Shown: positions 1-5,164 of the stretch, piece after piece
Layout: every line of letters begins with the position of its first letter
Position numbering within the stretch: the stretch's first letter is position 1
Origin: Betaproteobacteria bacterium
Lineage (GTDB): Bacteria; Pseudomonadota; Gammaproteobacteria; Burkholderiales; UBA9220
Assembly: GCA_003519965.1 (NCBI GenBank)
Contig: DOVS01000127.1
Location: 1-5,164 of the forward strand
DNA: 5,164 nucleotides
Direction of reading: 5' to 3'
The notes under the pieces: generated by a model
What the model was told of the DNA's origin: nothing
The model's database searches: none
What the model saw: only the letters and a program-made list of their open reading frames with translations
Position numbers and translations under genes: made by a program

Positions 1-784
1 GGGCAAGTTCCAGTACTTCCGGGGAAACCAAATGGTCATAAACAATCACATCGGCTTGCTGCATCAGCCGCAGCGCGCGGAAGGTCAGTAAATCCGGGTT
101 TCCCGGACCGCCGCCCACCAAATAAACTTCGCCTTGCGGGACGCTGCCGCCTGCCTCTGCGGCGAGTTGCGCTTGCAGCAGTGCTTCGGCTTTATCGTCC
201 TGACCGGAGAAAACCAATTCCGCCACACTGCCCTGAAGCACTTTTTCCCAGAACATACGGCGCATGGCGGGGGCAGTGAAATGCCGTTTTACGGTATCGC
301 GGAAACGCTGGGTCAGCTTAGCCAGACGGCTATAGGCGGAGGGAATGAGCGTTTCTAGGCGGGCGCGCAGCAGGCGGGCGAGCACCGGCGAGGCGCCGCC
401 GCTGGAGACCGCCACCATGATTGGCGAACGGTCGATAATCGACGGCATGATGAAAGAGCACAGCGCCGGGTTATCCACGACGTTGACCGGGATGTTCCGT
501 TGCTGGGCGGCGCGGGAAACTTCCTGGTTGACCGTTTCGTCGTTGGTCGCGGCAATGATGACGGCCGCCTCGCCAATATCGTCGAGGGAAAAATGGGTTG
601 GCCGATAATCGACAGCTCCTTCGGCGGTAAGGCGGGAAAGCGTGTTGCCAAGCTCCGGCGCGACGACGCTGACGTTGGCGCCGGCCTGAAGCAGTAAACC
701 GGTTTTGCGGGCGGCGACTTCTCCACCGCCGACAACCAGGCAGCGTTTGCCCTTAAGATGCAGAAAAATAGGGAAAAAATCCAT
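1..784 (-). CDS. cysG: Siroheme synthase CysG, 3' end cut by window edge
   Basis: Multifunctional cytoplasmic enzyme converting uroporphyrinogen III to siroheme: SAM-dependent C2/C7 methylation, NAD-dependent precorrin-2 oxidation, then iron insertion. 261 residues are visible, against roughly 457 in E. coli CysG. The N-terminal dehydrogenase/ferrochelatase half is complete, with the NAD-binding [11 protein letters not shown] at 17-27, the NVVDN stretch holding the catalytic-type Asp104, and [14 protein letters not shown] from 127. Asp104 and Ser128 fall at the same numbers as in the enteric enzyme; the following Asp105 is Asn here. The methyltransferase domain begins near 218 with [17 protein letters not shown] and stops inside the window edge after [13 protein letters not shown]. 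The ATG at 784 matches the family start ([13 protein letters not shown] resembles MDHLPIF in E. coli), though no Shine-Dalgarno is obvious. It lies 29 bases after narL and is probably cotranscribed, supplying siroheme to nitrite or sulfite reductase. The family assignment is secure. Confidence 0.96.
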   Translation of the reverse strand, partial: MDFFPIFLHLKGKRCLVVGGGEVAARKTGLLLQAGANVSVVAPELGNTLSRLTAEGAVDYRPTHFSLDDIGEAAVIIAATNDETVNQEVSRAAQQRNIPVNVVDNPALCSFIMPSIIDRSPIMVAVSSGGASPVLARLLRARLETLIPSAYSRLAKLTQRFRDTVKRHFTAPAMRRMFWEKVLQGSVAELVFSGQDDKAEALLQAQLAAEAGGSVPQGEVYLVGGGPGNPDLLTFRALRLMQQADVIVYDHLVSPEVLELA

Positions 785-813
785 AGGCTAAACTGAGTAG
801 AGAGGAAATCTGG

Positions 814-1500
814 CTAATGTTGAGAAATATTATCCGGCGAGGAAGAACGGGGCTGGACGAGCTTATGCTCCACCGCAAATACGGCGGCCTCCACTCGCGA
901 GCTTAGGCTGAGTTTAGAGAGGATGTGCCGTACATGCAGCTTGACCGTATCATGGCTGATATCCAGTGCGCGCGCAATGACTTTGTTGCTTTCCCCTTGA
1001 GCGAGATGCGAGAGGATTTGGCGTTCGCGCTGCGTGAGCGCGTTAGGCCCGCTGCCCGGTTTATGCTGCGGATCCTGCTTAAGCAATTCCACCAGTTTTT
1101 GGGTCATTCCCGGCGCCACCACCGTTTCGCCCTTGACTGCTTGGCGGATAGCGCTGACCACGGTGTCCGGCTCCATATCCTTGAGTAGATAGCCCTGGAC
1201 GCCGGCGCGCAGGGCAGACGCTAGGTCTTCCTCGGCGTCGCTGACCGTTAGTATCAGCGTGGGGGTGGCGAATCCCTCCTTGCGCAGTTGGCAAAAGAGA
1301 TCGATGCCATTCGTCGGCGGAATATGTAAATCCATGAGCACCACATCGGGGGATTGCGCATTGAGCAGTAGGCGGGCCTCGTCCGGCGTGCCGGCGATGC
1401 CGATCACTTCGATATCTTGATATTGTTCGAGTAATTCCGCCAGACCCATTCTGAATAGGGTATGGTCGTCGATCAGCATGATTTTGATCGGATCGCGCAT
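814..1500 (-). CDS. narL: Nitrate/nitrite response regulator NarL
   Basis: Cytoplasmic two-component response regulator of 228 residues (E. coli NarL has 216). The N-terminal receiver domain (about 5-120) keeps the acidic pair Asp11/Asp12, phospho-acceptor Asp57 in VVLMDLHIP, Thr85 and Lys107 in GYLLKDMEPD, a segment almost identical to E. coli NarL. A linker of about 25 residues leads to a LuxR/FixJ-type helix-turn-helix (about 153-212) with LTQRERQILSHLAQG, the recognition helix around SHDTVKLHVRHIL, and SRVEAAV. The ATG overlaps the kinase stop by one base (TAATG), which implies translational coupling, and AAGGGA lies about 9 bases upstream as a ribosome site. It is expected to be phosphorylated by the adjacent kinase and to control nitrate/nitrite genes. 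Its targets cannot be read from this window. Another NarL/FixJ-family role is possible, but the narX-narL-cysG order favours nitrate or nitrite control. The last 12 or so residues are an unconserved Ser/Pro-rich tail. Confidence 0.93.
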   Translation of the reverse strand: MRDPIKIMLIDDHTLFRMGLAELLEQYQDIEVIGIAGTPDEARLLLNAQSPDVVLMDLHIPPTNGIDLFCQLRKEGFATPTLILTVSDAEEDLASALRAGVQGYLLKDMEPDTVVSAIRQAVKGETVVAPGMTQKLVELLKQDPQHKPGSGPNALTQRERQILSHLAQGESNKVIARALDISHDTVKLHVRHILSKLSLSSRVEAAVFAVEHKLVQPRSSSPDNISQH

Positions 1501-2720
1501 TAGCGGGTTTCCCTTGCGGCCGCCGACATGACGGGGAAGGTTAATTTCACCCGGGTGCCGTTGTTCTCTAGATTATCGATCATGATACTGCCGCTGATGC
1601 GTTGAGCGCGCTCTCGCATAATATAAAGGCCGAAATGCATATCGGAATCGGGGGAGGGGACGCGATCCGCCAAGCCAATGCCGTCGTCCTCCACGGTGAC
1701 GGCGTAGCAGTCCCCTTGCAGCGCGATGGATACTTGGACGTGCCGCGCGGAAGCATGCTTGACGATATTGGATAACGCTTCCTGAATAATATGAAAGACT
1801 TGGACTTCCTGGTCGGGCGTCAGATTTAAATCAGGGGTATGATTCTGAAAATCGATATCGATATGCGTCCGTTCCTGGCAGGAATCGACCATTTCCTGCA
1901 AGGCGGGCAGTAAGCCACGCGGGTCCATGCGGTTGCGAAAGTTGGTAATGAGGCTGCGTAGCTCAGTATAAGCGGAATTAAGCGCCTGGTTGGCTTCTTC
2001 CAGATATTTCTCGGTTTTGGATTCGTTGCCGTTATGCATGGCGTCCCGCAGCAGGGACATGCGCATTTTCATGTAAGCGAGGGTTTGCGCCATGGAGTCA
2101 TGAATTTCATTCGCCAGCATTTGGCGCTCGTTCATCAAGGTAATCCGTATATTTTCCCGGGTCAGTCGGGCGTTTTCGAGGGCCATGCCGAGATGCTCGC
2201 TAATGGAGTGGAACAGCAACGCGACCTCTTCGGGCACCGCCTGGTCGTGGGCCAAGAACAGATTATAGACGCCCAATAACTTTCCCTTGTAACGCAGCGG
2301 CACGGCAACGACGCGCTTGCACTGGTTGCCAAAATAATGCAGCGAGGAGCGCTCGGTGCAAATTTTCAGGTCTTGGCTGTAATGCACCGATTGCGCCTGA
2401 GAAGCTTGCGCCGCCTTCCCGCACACGCCGCATTCCAGATCGATATAGCGCTCGCGGTCAATAACGTCCGGCGGCAACCCCACCGCGCCGACCAAGCGTA
2501 AACGCTTGCCGTCCGTGGTCAGCACTCTGACCGCCCCGGCGTCGGCGCCGGCCAGCTTGGTGAGCGTTCCCAGGAAGCGCCGCAGCAATTCCTCCAGCGT
2601 GCTGTCGCTCGACAAACTGCTGGAAATCTCGGACAAAATGCGCAAGGCGGGAATCTTGTAGGTTCCTTGCGCTTTTTTGAGGTTGGCTGCGGAGGGCGGG
2701 GGACTGACGGTCTGCTTCAT
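1500..2720 (-). CDS. narX: Soluble NarX-like sensor histidine kinase with four-cysteine GAF domain
   Basis: Histidine kinase of the NarX/NarQ/DegS class, predicted partner of the adjacent NarL. From the ATG at 2720 it has 406 residues; a TTG at 2738 would add six. No hydrophobic membrane segment is visible, so unlike E. coli NarX (about 598 residues) it lacks the periplasmic nitrate-binding module and HAMP domain and should be cytoplasmic. A GAF domain spans roughly 30-185 and carries Cys97, Cys100, Cys121 and Cys134 (ECGVCGK, ICTER, NQCKR). A short coiled linker leads to the HisKA_3 dimerisation domain with the phospho-acceptor motif NEIHDSMAQTL (His207). The HATPase has the N-box QEALSNIVKHA near 313-323, DDGIG at 345-349 and HFGLYIMRERA from 362. 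Neither start has a good Shine-Dalgarno; I prefer ATG because TTG is rare. The gene heads the narX-narL-cysG run. The family is sure, the signal is not; oxygen, NO, nitrate or redox are all possible. Confidence 0.9.
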   Translation of the reverse strand: MKQTVSPPPSAANLKKAQGTYKIPALRILSEISSSLSSDSTLEELLRRFLGTLTKLAGADAGAVRVLTTDGKRLRLVGAVGLPPDVIDRERYIDLECGVCGKAAQASQAQSVHYSQDLKICTERSSLHYFGNQCKRVVAVPLRYKGKLLGVYNLFLAHDQAVPEEVALLFHSISEHLGMALENARLTRENIRITLMNERQMLANEIHDSMAQTLAYMKMRMSLLRDAMHNGNESKTEKYLEEANQALNSAYTELRSLITNFRNRMDPRGLLPALQEMVDSCQERTHIDIDFQNHTPDLNLTPDQEVQVFHIIQEALSNIVKHASARHVQVSIALQGDCYAVTVEDDGIGLADRVPSPDSDMHFGLYIMRERAQRISGSIMIDNLENNGTRVKLTFPVMSAAARETR

Positions 2721-2790
2721 CCAGGTTTTTGGAAACAACCCTATAACTAAGAGGGGAAAAGTGGTTTCACCTAATTGAAAATACTAAATA

Positions 2791-2808
2791 AATCGATATT
2801 TATCGATT
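2791..2808. promoter_or_regulatory. Perfect 7-4-7 palindrome upstream of the narX-narL-cysG run, FNR-like geometry
   Basis: AATCGAT-ATTT-ATCGATT is an exact inverted repeat with a 4-base spacer, in an AT-rich patch about 80 bases (centre) before the preferred narX ATG. The inner arms TCGAT-N4-ATCGA have the spacing of FNR/Anr/Dnr sites (TTGAT-N4-ATCAA) with one symmetric change in each half-site. Symmetry and location are seen directly; binding by a Crp/FNR-family regulator is inference. A TAGTAT sequence at 2781-2786 (minus strand) could be a -10 element. In that case the palindrome would overlap the -35 region. Confidence 0.45.
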
Positions 2809-2839
2809 GTAGCGGGCATGTCGCGGGAATGCAACGTCT

Positions 2840-2921
2840 GCGGCTGCCGCGAGGGAGGGAAGGCGGGGCGACGGCTTCGCCGTACACCCCGTGGATGCTA
2901 AGCGGCGCGCCCCGCGCCGCT
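2840..2921. repeat. Cluster of three GC-rich hairpins between the copper and nar operons
   Basis: Three perfect or near-perfect inverted repeats lie within about 80 bases. 2840-2850 is GCGGC-T-GCCGC. 2865-2890 has an inner ACGGC-TTC-GCCGT stem (2871-2883) flanked by GGGG and CCCC. 2901-2921 is a 9-bp stem AGCGGCGCG-CCC-CGCGCCGCT. The strongest begins 36 bases after the stop of the PCu(A)C gene. Neither strand has a T-run after any stem, so they are not classical intrinsic terminators. They could stop 3' exonucleases, assist Rho-dependent ending, or be a REP/BIME-type dispersed repeat. Structure is seen; function is open. Confidence 0.5.
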
Positions 2922-2957
2922 CGAGCGCCAGGATGTTGAAATGGGTTGCGGGACGGA

Positions 2958-3449
2958 TTAATGATGCCTGTCCATCTTCATCGGCATGGACTTTAGTGTG
3001 TCGCTGAGTTTAACGACTGGGGCGCTGATTTTTTGATGGCTGCCATCCTCGAAAGTGAGGGTGAGCGGCACCTGTTCGCCGGGTTTTAGCGGTTTGCGGA
3101 GGTGAATCAGCATGATATGAAAGCCGCCGTGCTTGAGCATGGTTTTGCTATGGGCCTTAATGGGGATTTGCTTGACTTGGCGCATCTCCATCATCCCGTT
3201 GACGTGTAAATGGGTGTGCAACTGCACGATTTCCGCTGCCGGACTGCTGGCGCTGACTAGGGCGTGATCGTGGGCGCTGGTATTTTTTAGGACGAGGAAC
3301 GCGGCGCTATTGGTTTGGCCCGGCGCGACCGCCGTCACATAGGGGTGAGAGATTCGGATGCTGCTGGCGGCGCTCGCTAGGGCCGCCGGTGCATAGGCGG
3401 TGGAGAAGAGGGCGCAGGCGCAGGCTAGAGAGGCGAATTTAGATAACAT
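2958..3449 (-). CDS. Periplasmic copper chaperone PCu(A)C
   Basis: Periplasmic copper(I) chaperone of the PCu(A)C/DUF461 family, 163 residues, the usual size. Family members deliver Cu(I) to the CuA site of cytochrome c oxidase, or pass copper to SCO for other cupro-oxidases. A Sec signal peptide covers about 1-27 (LSKF, a hydrophobic stretch, then ALASA with likely cleavage before ASS). The copper site matches the family consensus exactly: His78-X10-Met89-X21-His111-X-Met113, the last two in GGFHIML. The cupredoxin-like beta fold ends with KPLKPGEQVPLTLTFEDG. The C-terminal tail SMPMKMDRHH adds three Met and two His that could form a second, flexible copper site, as seen in some homologues. 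AAGGA lies 7 bases before the ATG, a good ribosome site. It follows the SCO gene by 33 bases in an apparent operon. The cysteines at 10 and 12 lie in the signal peptide and are not a lipobox. Confidence 0.94.
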   Translation of the reverse strand: MLSKFASLACACALFSTAYAPAALASAASSIRISHPYVTAVAPGQTNSAAFLVLKNTSAHDHALVSASSPAAEIVQLHTHLHVNGMMEMRQVKQIPIKAHSKTMLKHGGFHIMLIHLRKPLKPGEQVPLTLTFEDGSHQKISAPVVKLSDTLKSMPMKMDRHH

Positions 3450-3482
3450 AAATAGATCCTTAATGGTTGGTGCGTTAAAAAA

Positions 3483-4073
3483 TCAGGGTTGTTGGAGCAG
3501 CTGGCGCAGCGCAGCGGCAATCGCCGCCGCCGGCGCGCCATGAGGCAGCGTTCGACGGAGTTTCCCATGGCGTCCGATTAGATAGATAAATGCACTATGA
3601 TCGATCAGGTAACCGCCGCTTTTTTCCTTATGCTTACGATAAACGACGCCGTAGCGCCGGGCGACGGCGGCGATTTCCTGCGGATTGCCCGTCAGGCCAA
3701 TGAGGCCGGGATAAAAATAACGAACGTACGCCTTCATCTTTTGGGCGGTATCCCGCGCGGGATCGACAGTGACGAAGATTCCCTGGATCTGTGCTTGCTG
3801 TGCCGGGCTTAGCGAGGATAGCGCTTGGCCAATGAGCGTTAACGTCGTGGGGCAAATATCCGGGCAGAAGGTATAGCCGAAATACAGGAGAACGACTTTA
3901 CCGCGGAAGTCGTGAAGCGATCGCGGTCCGTCCGCCGACTGCAAGGTAAAATCACCACCTTGCGGCGCGCCAGCGCTGTTCGGCGAGGGATGGTTCATCG
4001 ACAGCCAATAGAACCCTCCGGCGATTAAAAGGATGACGGCGAGGGCGGCGCTAATCCAGCGTGTTATTTTCAT
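3483..4073 (-). CDS. SCO1/SenC-family copper-delivery protein
   Basis: Membrane-anchored thioredoxin-fold copper chaperone of the SCO1/SenC/PrrC family, which reduces and/or metallates the CuA site of cytochrome c oxidase. From the ATG at 4073 it has 196 residues, normal for the family. A single N-terminal membrane segment (about 7-24, ISAALAVILLIAGGFYWL) leaves the rest in the periplasm. The copper ligands are all present: Cys70 and Cys74 in FGYTFCPDICP and His159 in LIDHSAFIYLI. The family's VTVDPARDT segment lies near 101-109. A GTG at 4082 would add three residues, and a stop lies just upstream of it in frame, so the start can be only these. The ATG is preferred as the commoner codon and has GGGA a few bases upstream. 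The PCu(A)C chaperone gene follows, the usual SCO partner. No oxidase subunit gene is in the window, so the target enzyme is unknown. Family call is firm. Confidence 0.94.
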   Translation of the reverse strand: MKITRWISAALAVILLIAGGFYWLSMNHPSPNSAGAPQGGDFTLQSADGPRSLHDFRGKVVLLYFGYTFCPDICPTTLTLIGQALSSLSPAQQAQIQGIFVTVDPARDTAQKMKAYVRYFYPGLIGLTGNPQEIAAVARRYGVVYRKHKEKSGGYLIDHSAFIYLIGRHGKLRRTLPHGAPAAAIAAALRQLLQQP

Positions 4074-4152
4074 TTGTCCCACTCGATGGTTTTAGGTTCG
4101 GCGATAGCAACGCCGCAAGGCAGCAATAATCGGGCCAGAGGCTAAGTTGCTG

Positions 4153-4197
4153 AAAAACGGCAACGCGCCGATCCTTCTGGGTGTGTCGGTTGGCGCG
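4153..4197 (-). terminator. Weak intrinsic terminator candidate after the ligase-DUF116 gene
   Basis: On the minus strand, CGCG (4197-4194) and CCGA (4189-4186) can pair with the continuous arm TCGGCGCG (4171-4164), leaving a 4-base bulge. Six bases later comes TTTTT (4157-4153). It begins 7 bases after the stop codon of the upstream gene. The bulge, the 14-base loop and the 6-base gap before the T-run make it a poor terminator, so read-through into the copper operon remains possible. Confidence 0.28.
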
Positions 4198-4203
4198 ATT
4201 GTG

Positions 4204-5164
4204 TTATTTCGCACGCCCGGTGCGGCGGGGCAGCGCCTGCAAGGCATGACGCAACAGCGGTAAGTCAATGCGGGCCTCGGCTTGGAATTGGCCGGCATAG
4301 GCTTGATCTTCCTGTTTCAAGCGATAGCAGTTGGCGCCGCCGATGTCCATGAGAATCGCGGGCAAGCCCGCTTGGCGGAAAGCGCGGTGGCGTTTCTGGA
4401 AGAACGCCCGGCAGCACATCCCCAAATAAGCGGCGGCGCCTTCTTGCTTAAGGCGGGCGAGCGTGGCTTCCAAATGCGCGTAGTTAAGGATTGTCGTCAC
4501 GGCAAGCCCTCGCTCCCGCCCCAACCGGTAAGCTTCCCCGACCGCGCATTTGCCGCATTCGATGCAATCTTCGCGATGCCGCCATTTGCACCAGCCCGGT
4601 TTGGCGCAGTAAGGCACTAGCAGCGCTTGCGCTTGGGTTAAGGCGGCCGCGCTGGCTTGAGGGGCGGCGGCGAACGTCATGAGCGCATGGGTCTGCGCGG
4701 CGTTCAACGCCAATGTCTTGCCTAGAGACCATTGCGCCGCCGCCAGTTCCGCGACTTGCACGATATCTTTTTCCCCAAAGCCCGGCGCGTCCCACGGCGC
4801 TTCGCGGCAAAAGCGCTCGATTTGCGGCCGCAGTTCGGCGAGGGAGACGCCGGCAAGCCGTTGTTCCAGCCGCCACAACCAGTCGCTGGGCTGCAATTGT
4901 AGATCGCCGGCGAATTCCAGCCGGCACAAGCGAGTCTCCGCTACCGTCAATCGGGCATGGAGCGTTCCGCCGGACGTTTGCCATAATGCTTCGGGCGCTT
5001 TCCGCCGCCAGCGGATACGATTAATATCCCCATCGGCGTCGGCGGGCAATGGCGGGGAAGCAGCGTCTGGAATGGCGCTATCGTGAAGACGCAGCCCAGC
5101 GGCGTCGGCGACGCCCTCGGCCAGCGCTTGTTGAATGGAGATGCGGTGATGGCGATCGCCTAGG
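4204..5164 (-). CDS. Lipoate-protein ligase-like / DUF116 fusion, 5' end cut by window edge
   Basis: The reading frame is open to the right edge, giving 319 visible residues with no start seen; the TTG at 5049 is internal. Residues about 50-145 resemble the C-terminal accessory domain of lipoate-protein ligases: RWRRKAPE, then SGGTLHARLTV, a short GDLQLQPSDWL strand-helix and LEQRLAGVSL. The catalytic ligase domain would lie upstream, outside the window. From about 183 a DUF116-type domain follows, with cysteines 186, 192, 200, 203 and 206 (C-x5-C-x7-C-x2-C-x2-C, including WCKWR and DCIECGKC), a Cys-Cys pair at 250-251 (YLGMCCRAFF) and Cys279 in IGGANCYRL. The cysteines suggest a metal or Fe-S site; this is inference. 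A possible role is attachment or maturation of a lipoyl group coupled to a metal-dependent step, but no function is established. No signal peptide can be judged. It ends 130 bases before the SCO gene, and a functional link to copper delivery is not evident. Confidence 0.72.
   Translation of the reverse strand, partial: LGDRHHRISIQQALAEGVADAAGLRLHDSAIPDAASPPLPADADGDINRIRWRRKAPEALWQTSGGTLHARLTVAETRLCRLEFAGDLQLQPSDWLWRLEQRLAGVSLAELRPQIERFCREAPWDAPGFGEKDIVQVAELAAAQWSLGKTLALNAAQTHALMTFAAAPQASAAALTQAQALLVPYCAKPGWCKWRHREDCIECGKCAVGEAYRLGRERGLAVTTILNYAHLEATLARLKQEGAAAYLGMCCRAFFQKRHRAFRQAGLPAILMDIGGANCYRLKQEDQAYAGQFQAEARIDLPLLRHALQALPRRTGRAK

Noticed and set aside
355..735. 126-residue minus-strand open frame
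   Set aside because: It lies wholly inside cysG in another frame; the cysG frame gives a full family match, and this one is Arg/Ser/Pro-rich with no recognisable motif.
2739..2790. NarL heptamer (TACYNMT) sites for autoregulation of narX
   Set aside because: Only imperfect single heptamers such as TTCCCCT were found and no 7-2-7 pair, which is not above chance.
2901..2921. Intrinsic terminator for the SCO-PCu(A)C operon
   Set aside because: The stem is strong but no T-run follows on either strand, so it was recorded as a hairpin or repeat and not as a Rho-independent terminator.
3414..3449. Lipoprotein signal (LACAC) at the PCu(A)C N-terminus
   Set aside because: The positions before the cysteines do not fit a lipobox and they fall in the middle of the hydrophobic stretch; a standard AxA-type Sec cleavage site follows near residue 27.
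4092..4298. 68-residue minus-strand open frame bridging the ligase-DUF116 3' end and the SCO leader
   Set aside because: Nearly half overlaps the DUF116 coding frame, the product is low-complexity with scattered Cys and Arg, and no ribosome site or family resemblance is seen.
4484..4984. 166-residue minus-strand open frame inside the ligase-DUF116 gene
   Set aside because: A shadow frame in GC-rich coding DNA, very Arg-rich; the overlapping frame carries the conserved domains and extends to the window edge.
4679..5086. 135- and 103-residue plus-strand open frames opposite the ligase-DUF116 gene
   Set aside because: Antisense to a well-supported gene, with no motif or start signal; typical of GC-rich sequence.

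Overview
The window is about 57% G+C by eye. All six protein genes lie on the minus strand, so the reading order is from high to low coordinates. Protein families and gene order suggest a proteobacterium, most likely gamma or beta, with aerobic respiration and nitrate/nitrite metabolism. Methanotrophs or sulfur chemolithotrophs are possible hosts. This is inference from gene content and the sequence does not fix the genus.

Layout in transcription order: (1) 5164-4204, the 3' part of a gene running off the right edge. It encodes what looks like the accessory domain of a lipoate/octanoate-protein ligase fused to a cysteine-rich DUF116-type domain. (2) A 130-base spacer with several short inverted repeats and one weak terminator candidate. 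(3) 4073-3483, a SCO1/SenC copper-delivery thioredoxin-fold protein, then 33 bases later (4) 3449-2958, a periplasmic PCu(A)C copper chaperone with an exact H-X10-M-X21-H-X-M site. These two form an apparent operon for loading copper, classically into the CuA centre of cytochrome c oxidase. (5) A 237-base spacer in two parts: a GC-rich half with three hairpins downstream of the copper operon, and an AT-rich half holding an 18-bp palindrome with FNR/Crp-family geometry, upstream of the next operon. (6) 2720-1500, a soluble NarX-like histidine kinase with a four-cysteine GAF domain. (7) 1500-814, a NarL response regulator whose start codon shares one base with the kinase stop. (8) 784-1, siroheme synthase CysG, cut by the left edge.

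The narX-narL-cysG order makes sense biologically. The two-component pair should control nitrate/nitrite genes, and CysG supplies the siroheme needed by assimilatory or NADH-dependent nitrite reductase and by sulfite reductase. The kinase has lost the membrane-bound periplasmic nitrate sensor of enteric NarX, so its signal is probably cytoplasmic (redox, oxygen or NO). The points most worth a second look are this cysteine-bearing soluble kinase, the palindrome in front of it, and the ligase-DUF116 fusion of unknown role. I found no RNA gene, CRISPR array, insertion sequence or integrase, and no gap above 300 bases.
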